A stretch of 64,000 nt of DNA from Tanypteryx hageni (lineage: Eukaryota > Arthropoda > Insecta > Odonata > Petaluridae). Of this stretch, positions 47,838 through 59,904 are shown piece after piece (position 1 is the first letter of the stretch; every line of letters begins with the position of its first letter). Position numbers and translations under genes: made by a program. The notes beneath the pieces were generated by a model. It saw only the letters and a program-made list of their open reading frames with translations. It was not told where the DNA came from and searched no databases. The stretch covers positions 37,654,564 to 37,718,563 of the forward strand of contig CM054117.1 in NCBI GenBank assembly GCA_028673005.1. Direction: 5' to 3'.

Positions 47838-48153
47838 AGTAGCGGAGTGCAAACAGATGTAAATATTCAATTAACTGTAAATAGTGTATATATTTAATAG
47901 TGTTAGTTAGAGACAGTATTCAGAGATGCACCACCAGTTTTTGAAAAATCACTGCTAAACAACATCATTCTTGGAGAGTAATAACTACCTCATATCTATA
48001 ATATTTATGTTATAAGTGCAGTCTTCATATATATGAATATGTAGTTGACTGATTTGGCTTTTAAAAAAACACCCATTTAAAAAAAATTATATCTGAAAAA
48101 AATGAACAGGAATTTATAATCTCTGTATATTTTAGCGACATGGGAAGGGTTAA

Positions 48154-48799
48154 TTCACCTGATAAGTTGAATGAGCATAAGCTGTAGTAGACATGGGGTT
48201 TGATAGAAGTGCAGAAGACAACCTTAAAAGTCCTTTAATGGTAAGTGCTAAAATATAGTTAAACTGTAATAAATAATATGAATAAGTTTGTTAGAAAATA
48301 GTGAATTTTTCATCTTAGTGAAATAGTTACAACAGTAAGAAACAAAAAATTGGCATACTCTCAAAATGCCATCCTATAAAAGATAACACTGAATTGAGTA
48401 TTAGTGATCAAATACTAGAGTTGTTAACCACAAATGTATGTAAAAGTTTCAAATAGTACAGACCTTTTTTAGTGATTTTTATTTCTAGAGAAAGGGTACC
48501 TACTGGTACTCAGATTTGACCAGTATTGAAACCAAGGGGGGAGGGTCCAGGAAGAATTTTCACCCCTTGTGGAATAAAATTCCTCCCTGGGAAATATTAT
48601 TAAAATTTAATTTAATTTATGTAGTCTCTTAAATAGAGAATATGATGATGACTAGTCAAAAGTTACATCAAGTGTTAATTTCGACCAATAACAAAATTAA
48701 TATCTATTATAGATTGAGAACCTAGCTTAAATCTGCGGAGTGCAGACCATGTCCATGCCGACAAAATCTAAAATATATTCAGCTATAACACAATAGTGT
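48154..48799. other. AT-rich DNA, no gene seen
   Basis: No exon or clear repeat boundary recognised between the piggyBac-like element and the next transposase relic. Confidence 0.4.
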
Positions 48800-50170
48800 A
48801 TCTCGGTGTTTTTCCATAAGAGACAGAAACTAAGCACCGAGTTGGATACCGATGAAGGAACGAAGAAAGATGGTAATTGTAACAATACCGAAGAAATTGA
48901 AGATACAATGGCAGTGGTAGTGGAAAACAGGCAAAAAAACATAAACAGAGGTACTACCAAAGAAAATGAAGAGACTGTTACAACAGAAATGGTAACTATT
49001 GAAACTGAAGAAGGTAATGAAGTGTGTGATAGCAAAATAACAAAATATAATAAAAAATAGGATAAAAAATATGATTGACTGTATTTCAATAATACTCATG
49101 GTGGCGCATTCTGTAAGTTTTGTGAGAGAAGCATTACATAAATCTGACAGTGTTTTTATCACTGTACCTTTCACCAATTATAGAAGAGCTATAGGAAAAA
49201 CTGGTCAACACGAAAAGCATGGCAAATACAAAAAGCATGCATTTAGTATTTCCATGGAGTAATTATGTCTTCAAGGAATGCAGACACCTGTCCATACTAT
49301 GTGTATATATTTCTGGCTAATTTTAACAGGTTTTTATTACTGAATCTCAAAAATATAACCGATCTATTTGCAATTACAGGAACGAAGGATAAGTAGAAAT
49401 ACATTCTGCCAATAGATGGCAATACAATATATGACTGATCTTTCTTAAATTATACAAATGATTTAATAACTCAAAAATCGACTGCATTTTTTGGAAAAGG
49501 TTACATTTAGGTTTTAAAAACCATAAAATTCCCCGCATTATTCATTCGAAGTTTTTCTTTAGAGAAAAAGTGGGGTGTCGACTTATACAGCGAATATGTC
49601 TAGTCATGTATTGACAACCCGAAAAATCGAGGTCGACTTATACAGTATATCTTCTGATTGCCTTGAAGAAAACAAGAAAAGCACGATTTGGAAAAATTAC
49701 AAGTCAATGGTTAAAAACCTTGCAAGTGTGTCCAATAAAAAATGAAGAAACTGGTGCAAGTTTTAAAATGGCAAAAAATTCGTTCACACAATGATTGACC
49801 AGATGAGGAATCAATTCAACGACAAAGCAATGTTGCTCATTGACATCAGCTCAAAGTTCCAGTCAGCAGAACCATTCCACAATATTACAGAAGTGGATGT
49901 AAAAAATTTATCCGCATGCCTGCATTTAAACTTTGATGCACTGTGGAATTATATTTGTTCATTTAAGTACGTAACCAAAGCTGAATGGAAAGACAATAAG
50001 AACCATTTGGAATCAATTTTAAAATCCAATATTGGATATGTGCAATTGAAGATTTTGTGTGTATAGCTATGTTGCATTCCAGTGTCTACTGTGAGCACTG
50101 AACTCATTCAGTACAATGAATAGCCTCATGATGAAGTTAAGAAATAGAATGAGTAACACCATTTTCATTC
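48800..50170 (+). pseudogene. hAT transposase relic (zinc finger and C-terminal parts)
   Basis: Part one (48806-49262) reads KITKYNKK, then in another frame KYDWLYFN and GGAFCKFCE, and then TVPFTNYRRAIGKTGQHEKH. This is the TTF-type zinc finger of ZNF862/DUF4371-like hAT transposases (Cys-Cys-His...His). Part two (49791-50165) gives TEVDVKNLSACLHL and ends with IPVSTVS and, in a second frame, FSTMNSLMMKLRNRMSN, the C-terminal dimerisation region. The middle is gone and partly replaced by a Tigger-like fragment near 49530-49655. Many stops occur. Confidence 0.75.
49530..49655. repeat. Tigger/pogo-like terminal fragment
   Basis: The phrase aaaaatcgaggtcgacttata near 49624 and a second gtcgacttatacag near 49577 resemble the reverse-complemented left end of the element at 15556-16546 (aaatcggaggtcgaactata). 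It is a fragment only. Confidence 0.45.
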
Positions 50171-51087
50171 CCATCATACTGATGGGATAAAATTCTAATA
50201 TCAAAATATTTATATAATCAGGGCCTATCTTATGCATAGGCAAACAAGGAATTTGCCTAGGGCCTGGTAATTCAAAGGGCCCACTCCTCTCAATTTGTGA
50301 ATTTGTTTTTAAATTTAAAATTAAAAGAACAAAAAAGTAACAGCGCACGCGGGCATGATATTTAATTTCTTCCTAATACACTCTGCGGTATAAAATGCAG
50401 CCCTAAAGAGTGCAAAAACATTAGGAAATGTGACAAATAAATTTAACTTGCTTATACAGTATGTAGAAATAGCAGTTAATGTGTCATTACCAAAAGTTAC
50501 AATATATAAAGATTCTGCATTGTCGCAACCAAGACAGGGAATCTTCCCATATTTTTGTACACTGAAGAAAATAATTGTCAATTTTTGGGATGTTTTTATT
50601 TTTTAGATGTTTTTTTTGACATTTCAACATTTTTTAAAGATGTTTTAATAATTTTTCGATTTTCAAATCACTTTAGTACAAGATTTTCTAAAATTCACTA
50701 TCTTGGTTGCAACGCCGCGTCCCACAGTATAGCAGTGGGACTTGTAAACTTATTAGGCGTGAAAAGTGAGGTAACCTGTCAGTTCAGTAAAGGTCACCAT
50801 GCCATACAAACCCCGGGTAAGTTTTTTTCTGGTTTCTTACAAATTGATGAATTATTTGGTCAATATTTTAATTATTCTTATTAATATTGGTTTGAACTAA
50901 ACACTAAATGCTTTTACATGGCAAATCATGATGTTTCTTGGAAACTGCTAGTCTCTCGGTTGAAGGATTTGGTGCTTATTCCGAATAATTAAAAAAATTT
51001 GAATTTATAATTTAAAAATTTATAAACGAAATTAATAAATAATTGTTTTTTTAGATTTTCTAAAAGTAATTATACATAACCACAAGA
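50171..51087. other. Transposon debris: hAT-like end and a spaced inverted repeat
   Basis: CAGGGCCTATCTTATGCATA at 50219 resembles a hAT terminus. gtcgcaaccaaga (50522-50534) is mirrored by tcttggttgcaac (50701-50713). Neither can be tied to a complete element. No host exon is visible. Confidence 0.4.
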
Positions 51088-53453
51088 ATGATTAACTACA
51101 AGCATGCTAGTGGTCATGAGAAAAGACAAAAACGAAAAATTAGAGAAGAGGAGAGAAAGAATAGTAGTAATACATTGATGAAATATTTACAAGATAATTC
51201 TCATTGCTCTGAGGAAAACAATTCAAAAGAAAATTTTGCTGACCAGCAACCACTTGAGCCACCTGAAAACAATCTGACAGTGGAAACTATTGTTATAGAG
51301 TCATCCCATTTAAATATTGAAGAAAAACAAAACTATGAGGCAAAACACAAACAAGAAGAAGATCAAGAACAACAAGAACATGATGTTAATTTCAAATTGT
51401 ATCCCACTGATATCGCCGACTGGCCTGCTTCTCTGAATTCTGATATGAAGAGCTACTATATAAAAAACAAACTGGAGCAAAACATATCACTTATAGACAG
51501 TTCCAGAAAACAGTTTATGGTATAAGGGAAAATTGTATCAAGGTCATTGACTATGAACACATTCATGAAGGAAAAGGCTAATTGGAGAGAAGAAAAACAG
51601 AGAGTGGCTGGTATATAGTGCAAAAAGTTGATGTGTATATTGTTTTGTATGCAAATTATTTTCAAGTCAACACACACAATTATCGAAGGGATTTGATGAC
51701 TGGAAGAATGTGCATCATAGATTGAAAGAGCATGAAAATTCCATGGATCACAGATCAAGAATTTCTACTTTAATTGCTAGATCAAATAATGATAATGCAG
51801 GACGAATTGATTCCGAGCTTGAGAAACAATTTAACACAGAAAAACAATATTGGAGAAATGTACTAAGGAGAATTTTGGTAACCATAAAATTTCTCTCTAA
51901 AAATGGTCTTGCTTTTTATGGATCGTCTTTTACGCCCAATAATGGTAACTATTTAAGTGCCCTTGAATACCTTAGTGAATTTAATCCATTTATAGCAGCT
52001 CATTTAGAAAAATTAAAGAATCCAGGCCCTGGACATGCCAATTACCTGTCATAAAAAATATGTGATGAATTTGTGGATATTATGGCACATGAAGTAAAAT
52101 CTGTGATATTACAAGTGTTAAAATGTTCAAAATATTTTTCAATCGTTTTGGACTCAACCCCTGACATAAGTCACATGGATCAACTTACCATTTTTATTAG
52201 ATACTTGTTACCTAGTGGAAGACCATTAGAATGATTTTTTGGTTTTGTGCCTATATTTTACCATACTTCTGAAAATTTAGAAACTGTAGTTGATATTTCA
52301 TTTTGTATAGGCCAGAGCTATGACAATGCCTCTAACATTGCAGGCACGTACAATGGATTACAGGCAAAGATTAAAGGGCTTATCAAAAGTGCTCATTGCG
52401 TTCCGTGTTCAAACCATTCATTAAATCTTGTTGGTAATTGTGCTGCAGAAAGTTGCTCTATGGCTGCAGTATTCTTTGATACAATTCAAACTATTTATAA
52501 TTTATTCTCTGCATCCACACATCGGTGGACAGTACTGGAAAGAAACTTTCAAGAGAAAAGTAAACATTTTACTACCAAGAAAATTAATGCCACTAGATGG
52601 TCTGCTAGGACTGATGCTATTCAAGCTGTGTACAGTGGCTCTAATGAGATAAAATGTGCTCTTCAAACAATATCAAAAGACCAAACTCAGAAGAAAATAA
52701 CTCAAGTTGAAGCAAAAAGTATAATAGAGAAAATGAATACTTTTGATAGTAAAGTGGAACAAAATATTGCATAGGTTTAATGCTACAAATAAGTCACTGC
52801 AGGAAGTAAAAAGTAATTTGAGCATTGCTTGTACTCTGTATGAAAGTTTGTCAAAATTTATAGAAGATTTAAGAAACAATTTTGATGCCATTGAAGCTGA
52901 GGCTAAACAGATTTGTGATGATTACATGTACAAGACTGAATCATCCAGGAGTTGTAAAAGAAAATACTTTCCAGATGAAAGAGTCTCAGATGAAGTTCAT
53001 TTTTCAGGGAAGGAGAATTTTGCTGTAAATACATTTAATGTATTATGTGACACACTTATCAGTGAACTCAAAATTTGAAAAAATGCTTAGCTGTCCATCA
53101 ATAACATATAATTTTTTTTTTAAGAATTAGACAAGGATATTGAATCTCATTTAGAAAATCTTAATGGTTATTACTGTGATGATATAGATATTGATGAAAT
53201 GTGAGATGAATGGGTTCAATTTTGTGCAGTGTGTAAAGAACATAAAATTGAGCAAACACCACAAAAACTGTTAAATTTTATCCTTGGAAATAAAATTGTG
53301 TCCACTTTTCCAAATTTGGAAGCTCTGTTAAGAATATACATAACATTACCTATTAGTAATGATCTATTGTATATGGTGAACCCTCAACTGAGGAAAAACC
53401 ATACAAATATGAGATCTTCCATTCATTTGCAAGAAAAATTAGCAATTACTTAA
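51088..53453 (+). pseudogene. hAT transposase relic of the ZMYM1/DUF4371 type
   Basis: Consecutive open segments in changing frames cover most of a long transposase. They are a basic N-terminus (HEKRQKRKIREEERK), DIADWPASLNSDMKSYY, the segment WKNVHHRLKEHENSMDH, NGLAFYGSS, KYFSIVLDSTPDISHMDQLT with the first catalytic Asp, GQSYDNASNIAGTYNGLQ with the second, HCVPCSNHSLNLVG, ATRWSARTDAI and the C-terminal FPNLEALLRIYITLPISN with MRSSIHLQEKLA. These are the signatures of ZMYM1-like hAT proteins. Stops (for example after HANYLS and SGRPLE) and frameshifts make it inactive. Confidence 0.85.
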
Positions 53454-53633
53454 ATCAGGTTTCACTGTACATTCCTGATGTCTCTGGTAACATTTTTCTC
53501 TGTTTAATAGAATCAAGTCATTTAACTGGTTATTTGGAAACATTAAGTGTGATGTAGTGATACATTCAAGATGCATCAAAATTACCCCATTTAAGGAACT
53601 GCTATGAAATTACTATATTTTTTGGGCGATAAG

Positions 53634-53892
53634 CAGTGGTGGATTTGGAAATTTCCAGACCCTAGGCCAAATTATTTTTCTGCCCCATTTTTGCGATATT
53701 TTTTTTCGAAAATATTTGATCGTGTATATGGTTTGTCTGTCCATCTGTGGATCATAATAATTGTATTCATCAAAAGCCTTCATAATATTAATTTTTTTAT
53801 TCCTGACGTGAAATCCTGTTTTTATTGCCACCCCAAAATCTCTCTGCCCCTAGGCCATTGCCTATTTTGGCATTATATCAAATCCACTACTG
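53634..53892. mobile_element. hAT MITE with near-perfect 8-bp duplication
   Basis: The 259-bp element starts CAGTGGTGGATTTG and ends CAAATCCACTACTG, a 14-bp inverted repeat with one mismatch. Flanking octamers GCGATAAG (53626-53633) and GCTATAAG (53893-53900) differ at one base. Two internal ccctaggcca words mirror each other. It is non-coding. Confidence 0.88.
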
Positions 53893-53900
53893 GCTATAAG

Positions 53901-54430
53901 ACTTTTTTTCCAAAAAAATTACTCCCAAAATTAGCCTGCATCTTATAGACTAAAGGTAAGATTATTACTGTATTCAGTATTACACTAATGAATCCACTGA
54001 TCCCCAAAATGGAATAATTGATAGTAATTCAATGCAGAAACATTAAAATATGTATTATTAATAAATAATAGTGAAAATATTGTTAATGTATACAGTAAAA
54101 CTTTATACAACACAAATACCGACAATGCATTTTCATCATTGCACTTTATTACATAATGTTTACAATTTCGGTGTGTTTGTGATATTATTCATATGTTTTA
54201 GTTCCTGATGAGCCCAATGAATAGCACAATAATGTCATGGACCATTAGAATTTGTGAAGATGTCATAAAAAAATATATTATCTAAGATAAATATCGCTAT
54301 TTGTATTGAAATCGCAATGCTACAAGAGTGAAAAAAATGCATACATTATTAACTGTAAGCTTCAGGTGACTCAAGAGGCAAAAATGTATAAAAATTGAGC
54401 AACAGAACATCATTTCGCTCTACCTCCCGC
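53901..54430. other. AT-rich DNA, no gene seen
   Basis: Nothing recognisable between the hAT MITE and the pogo-like relic. Confidence 0.4.
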
Positions 54431-54656
54431 AGGAAAAGATTCATGAATGGAGAAAACAGGAGGTAAAACTGAAGGTGACATTAAGTGAGAAACATAGTCT
54501 TCATAAGTTTGGTCTTAAATGGCCACGACCAGAGGAAGTGAAAAATGGATAGTAGAACAGAGGAAGTTAGGTGTTGCTGTAACAATCAAAATCATTATGT
54601 ATGAGGCAAAAAGAGTTGTAGAAGAAAAAGGACTAGTTGAGCATACATATCATTGA
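54431..54656 (+). pseudogene. DNA-binding domain relic of a pogo/Tigger transposase
   Basis: Conceptual translation with one frameshift gives KIHEWRKQEVKL, then LKWPRPEE and WIVEQRKLGVAVTIKIIMYE before AKRVVEEK. This follows the order of the second helix-turn-helix of pogo/Tigger/CENP-B proteins (LxxWIxEQRxxGxAVSxxxIxxxAK). A stop at 54654-54656 ends it, and no DDE domain follows. Confidence 0.6.
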
Positions 54657-54761
54657 TACATATCTGTCCCATTTATTAGGAATTAAAATCTCATCTTGCA
54701 TATAAGTTTAAGTGAGTATTACCAGAAAAGGGGTGTCTATACGTATAGCCGTCTTAAGGGG

Positions 54762-55033
54762 TGTTATGTATTCATTTATTGTATTTTAACTATTATCTAT
54801 AGGGCCGCATTTCATGTTTTGTTTGTTTGTGTTGCGCGGCGATGTTTGTTTGTTTTTTGCCACTTTGCCATGTTCTTGATTCTCAGGTTCTCAGTGAGCA
54901 AGCAGTTGTAACGTGACCATCCGAGAGTGCAGTCACACATCCCTGGCATAGGTATTGTGTGTCATAAGAAGTAAATACAGCCATTGTTGAACCAACGATC
55001 TCGGTTTGTCATTGCCAAGGCACATACATAACA
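54762..55033. mobile_element. Solo LTR with 5-bp target duplication
   Basis: The 272-bp segment begins TGTTATGTAT and ends ATACATAACA (inverted ends TG...CA). It is flanked by AGGGG at 54757-54761 and 55034-55038. That is the signature of an LTR-retrotransposon insertion reduced to one LTR by recombination. No internal region is present. The superfamily (gypsy, BEL or copia) cannot be assigned from the LTR alone. Orientation is undetermined. Confidence 0.85.
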
Positions 55034-55038
55034 AGGGG

Positions 55039-56829
55039 GAAGCTACATGGGCCTTGGCCCGGGGCCTCACTTTAGAGGGGCCTCAAAATTTGAGTGAAAT
55101 AAAACAGACTCAAAAGTCAGAAATACTTATGAACTATTGGGCATAAGGAAAGAAAAAGAAAAAAAAAGCCAAGTGTTTGGTTTTTACATTGAATTTTTAA
55201 TAAATATTAAGTTTATCTAAAATGTTATATTTCACTGTTATTACGCCATATTTTATTTAAATGTTACCAGATATGAACTTAATCACGGCTAGAAATGATA
55301 CCATGATAAATGGCCTTTCCTAAATTCCTTGGTGAAACAAAATACTTTTTTCCTGAAAACTCTTCTAAAAATCGGGATGCATCTAGTAGCCCAAAAAATA
55401 TGGTATTTATTTGAGAGTCATACTCTTGTTTTCAGAAGCATAAGAGAAACAACTTCCCTTATCTATCATTTGCCATTTGCAGATTTTCTTTCTTATGGTA
55501 CTCCAAAAATGTGTTCTAAATCCCATGCTCATTAGTGTGTTACAACACATTCTGGTTGCTTAATTCTACATAACATAAGTTAACACTGACAGAATGAAGA
55601 AATGATGCATTTTTAACTTATGCTTAAATTTATTTTTGAAATCATAGCATAGCAAGATGTTATTGCATTAATTTCTTCTCTAGCAGAAGCATTTGTGTTG
55701 TAAAAAGTTGAAATGCCAAACTGTACAGTTTCTTTATTATCTAAACAAGCAGCTCTGACCTACTGATAACCTCAATTAAAAATTGTAATTCAAATAAAAA
55801 TGCACCACATATGTTTTAGATAAGTATAATAACTGAGAAAATTGAGCATTCAAAATTATAGCTCTTACGTGACACTATTTGATCATTTTAATTATTTTGA
55901 GTGAATGCTCTCTGCAGTTCTCTAAATTTCTGTGATAGGGCAATAACATCTTATCTTGTGTGTGTATGATATCATAAAATATTTCTAGAAATTGAAACAG
56001 TACCATATATTTTCCCATACTTACCTATAAATATAACTTATTATCTAATATTTTATTTAAAATATTTGTGTCCTAGAACCTAAAAGTATTTATTGTCAAA
56101 AATGACGTTTTAATTATTTGCAAAATTTGTTTTCTTAAGAGCTGATTTATCACCTAGAAAAACGAGTTTCTTGGCCTTAAACAAAAAACTTTGTAAACAG
56201 AAAAAAGACAATCACATCTATGATCAGGGCTGGCTTTAAAACTGGGACATTTGAATGAGGAGCCAGACATGCTGGCCACAACTCTTCCAAGACCGGGTGT
56301 TTATTACCCTGTAACGTGTACCCCTTAACACATAGAGTGCAGAGGATGTACTTATGCATCCTTGAGAGGCAATCCATGTGGGCGGAGAATGCACTGGTGC
56401 ATCCTTTTATGAGTTCTTTTCAATTGGTGGGGAAACCTCTCTGCTTAGAGATAAGGCTTTGAAAACTTCACCCTGTTACGTTCTGACCATCCTAAGAATT
56501 ACGGCTGTTCTTCAATGCACCAATTTTTTCCCCTTCTGCAATTAATTTTGTATAATATCAACTTCATTTTCAGCAACAGCAGATTCACTGCAGAAATTAG
56601 TGTAGAGATTATTTTCCATAGCAAAGTTTTGTTGGAGAATTTACGGGATAATTCCGTAGTTATATTGATTTAAACAAAGATTTATCACCTGGAGAACTGA
56701 ACTGGAGAATTTATGTAATGCATGTTTGACTAAAATTGCTATGTAGTGTGGAGGATACTCCAGCACATCCTAACTTTTTTGACTTTAAATTGTACCAACA
56801 TTATTTAAACATTTTTCCCAACATTCTTA
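55039..56829. other. Repeat debris, no gene seen
   Basis: A gggccttggcccggggcct stretch (55060) and a cagggctggctttaaaac sequence (56224) look like worn hAT ends. The latter resembles cagagctggcttgatgg at 40192. The remainder is AT-rich without a recognised element or exon. Confidence 0.35.
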
Positions 56830-57639
56830 GGCTGGTTTCCAAAGGAAACATAGCTTTATGAAATGGTCCTGTCTGTGTGTATGTATGTGTGTGTGTCCCC
56901 TACTAACAACTTTTATATCAATGGACCGATTTTCATGAAACTTGGTATAAGGCTCATGCTGCCAGATCCCACCTTCGAGCTATATTTTATTTGGTGAAGA
57001 TAAAAGTCCCGGGTTCGATTCCAGGAACGTTTTTTCCCTTATTTGTTTTATAAAGGAAATCTCAAATCCATCATACAGAGATGCTTTCTTTAATACTTTA
57101 AAATATCTTAAAATTGTTATACCGGAGCGAGGTTTGTATTGTTCTAAGGGGAAAAGAATGTAGATTCTAATTCTTATCACAGAAGTTTAATAATTGATCA
57201 TATTTTCTTGAATTTCTACTAAAACAGCGTTTTTGCATTTTAAATCGCATTTTATCAGATTGTTGCTATGGAGACCATTATTACCCAACTCGACTTGAGC
57301 ATAGACAAGTGAACAAATGGGTTATTTTCTTTTTCACTTGACTACTCTTCAGCAACGGACAGTTGATACATACATATTAGCGTATAAACAGTAACATTTA
57401 TTAAATTAATTTATTTAAAAAATACATGCAAATCATAATGTCGGAAAGAGATTTTGACATTGCTTTTAGAATTTGAAACCTGATAATCCTCTATTAATTT
57501 GTTTTCCAATTTTTCTGTATCATTGATCAACTATGAATTACATATGGTATGAGAATTCCTTGGAATGACTAACACATACTGAAACATTTCCTGTCAATAT
57601 AAGTAACCAATTCAGGAAGTCAACTTTGGGAAACCAGCC
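56830..57639 (+). mobile_element. Non-autonomous element, relative of 41631-42344
   Basis: Ends are ggctggtttcc (left) and ggaaaccagcc in reverse complement at the right (57639). The interior follows the copy at 41631-42344: a (tgtg)n stretch with atgtatgtgtg, tcaatggaccgattttcatg, a tRNA B-box-like gggttcgattccagg, aatccatcatacagaga, and gttgctatggagaccattatt. The target duplication is not clear. It has no protein coding. Confidence 0.7.
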
Positions 57640-58096
57640 TGCATTAGTCCTGGTTTGGATTTCTTGTTAGACACAGTTGTGCAAGGGTATCTCTGTTGTT
57701 GCTTTGACAGCAGTGGATGCCATTAGTATTTCATGAAAGTGATCCATGAGTGAGAAAGCGCTGATCCAGGAAGGAGATTCTTTGAACTTGAATATGGCAT
57801 ATATTCGTGGACATGAAGATAGGCAACAGAGGTCTGCAAGAACCTAAATTTTAGGACCTAACCCGAATCAGCCTGAACTAGGCCCATCCCTGATGGGGCT
57901 ATAAAAAGAATTGTCACAGTCTGTCCAACAACCAATTTTCTTCACACCACCAACCAGTAAAATTACAGTTTTCACTTGAATTTAATTTACTTAAAATAAA
58001 TTGTGTAATTCTCCAAGAAATTTTTTTATGGAATTAACTTGGTCCCAAGCCATTCCTTAAATACGAGAATTATATGTCCCACAAATGCATATTTAC

Positions 58097-58520
58097 CACG
58101 GATGGCAAACTTACAGCACACAAGATGATTTTGGTTGGCATGCAACAGCAAAAAGAATTTTATTGTCTCCTTAATATTTTTCCATTTCTGAGACAATATA
58201 AAATACTATTTCCAGCAAGATTGCAATTATGTTGATAAAGTAATTGGCTAATACTGAGTTTTTGTCCAAGAACGAGATGCTTGTTGCTACATAAGTGTTG
58301 TTTGGCCATAAATGTGTCAATGAGTTATTTAAGTTGATAAATAAAATTTTATTAAGCCAATATATTATTTTCTGATATCTAAGTCTAAGAATAAATTATC
58401 ATAGTTACACCATAAATTTATATTCTTTTTGGATGTATTTTAAATTGCCACCCAAGTTAGAAAAGGAAACCAAATTCTGGTAAATTTAGCTCGTGAGCGA
58501 AAAAACATTTGCCATCCCTG
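58097..58520. mobile_element. MITE with CAGGGATGGCAAA ends
   Basis: The left end CACGGATGGCAAA and right end TTTGCCATCCCTG are inverted repeats with one mismatch over 13 bases. The right half matches the truncated copy at 4162-4435 in reverse complement. Length is 424 bp, with no coding capacity. The ends suggest hAT type, but no target duplication is visible. Confidence 0.65.
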
Positions 58521-58684
58521 GCAAAGACCCTAAGATGGTTTTTTTCTGGCATTGGAATGTGAGTCTATATTTATCCACCTTTACTGTAGTATATAACACA
58601 ATGATAAATAAAAAACTATCCTGTAGGCATCTTTATTGGTAGAAGTGCAATGTGCATACATAATTAAACTACTTGTGGCCGATA

Positions 58685-58986
58685 CAGCGACATAACTAGC
58701 CTTCCAACTGTGGAGGAGGCAGCATGACTGTAAAAAATATTATGATTTTAATTATTAAAATATTTAGAAAAATGCAATAAAAATAATATTACAAACGAAA
58801 TGTTTTCATTAATTTTCATTGCACCATTCATAAAAATGAAAGGTAATTTTGTATTAAGAACAAAATCGTTCAGTACTTAATTGATTTTTTAAAATTAATT
58901 TTCAACAGGGGGTCACGGAGAGGCCTAGGACTTATAAAAGGGTGCCAGATATTCCCAAGGCACTCACCTACCTAGTTATGTCCCTA
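58685..58986. mobile_element. Probable hAT MITE
   Basis: The left end CAGCGACATAACTAG is mirrored by ctagttatgtcccta at the right. The 302-bp interior is AT-rich. Flanking octamers ggccgata and gattgata agree at 5 of 8, the differences being transitions, which is compatible with an old duplication. Confidence 0.55.
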
Positions 58987-59904
58987 GATTGATACAAATA
59001 CTATGATGTGTGTCATGAGCATTCTGCTGCCTATGTGCATATGAACCCTTTGAACAGGCATTGCAAGCTCTCGCAAAAATATAGAAGTAACCATTTTAGA
59101 ATATATAATCAAAAAGTACAAAGCAAAATTTCCAATACAGATTGAAATGGAATGTACCAAATCGTGATTGGTTGAAGTAGTGTCAGGTGCAGGTATGGGC
59201 AAATGCTCGGGTTCAATCCTAAAAGTTTTTGCATAGCAAACCAGAGGAAGAAACACTGATACAACTTCCAAAAACATGAAATAAAAAATGGGAATTTCAT
59301 TTGCTGATGCAATATAAAAAAGCGCATTTTATTTATTGAGGTTATTTAGAACTAGTATAATGCCTGTCAAAAATGGCAGCTCCACAATTTTTTTTAATTC
59401 TAGCTCTTTTAAAAACGACAAAAAAATTTGAAATCAAGTCAATGAAACAAAATATTTATGATGTAAGAGTAAGTATAAAATTGGCCTCCCTTTCCCACCT
59501 TCTCCCTCCTCCCCCCACCAATTTTTTAAAAGATCAAATTTTAGCCATAACATTAGCTTACGTTCAAAATTTGGTGAAGGTTCATTACGAAATGGCTGAG
59601 TTATAGCAGTTCAAAAAGCATTAGCGACAAAGAGATCAACTAAGCAAATTATATTATAGGATTGTAAACTTAAAATTCTCTATAAATTTACTAATATAAT
59701 AATATGACAAAGTAATTTATTCAGTAAGTATTTTTTAAATTTGAATTTTCCAATCTATAACCATTTGCTCAGAACCTGAATTTGAAAATTTTGTAGGCAC
59801 ACCCTGCCTCCGATCAATTTCTCCAAAGAAGTTCTTTGGCAGCACAGTAAATGGCCTTATAGATGACATACACTCTGAAATTTTCAGTCCTATATATCTA
59901 TATA
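58987..59904. other. No gene seen
   Basis: AT-rich sequence with no recognised exon or element boundary. Confidence 0.4.

Larger units (their letters stand above)
43745..48153. mobile_element. piggyBac-like element carrying a nested P element
   Basis: TTAA stands at both ends (43745-43748 and 48150-48153). Directly inside are inverted repeats CCCTTCCTGTGTCG (left) and CCCTTCCCATGTCG (right, reverse complement), agreeing at 12 of 14 bases. Both are hallmarks of piggyBac. Its own DNA is only about 1.24 kb once the 3160-bp P insertion and one copy of the duplication are removed. It encodes just the N-terminal third of a transposase. It is therefore a deletion derivative that was mobile through another copy. 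Confidence 0.85.

Noticed and set aside
56285..56780. Second piggyBac-like MITE suggested by cttaacacatagagtgcag
   Set aside because: No matching TTAA-bounded inverted right end could be found.
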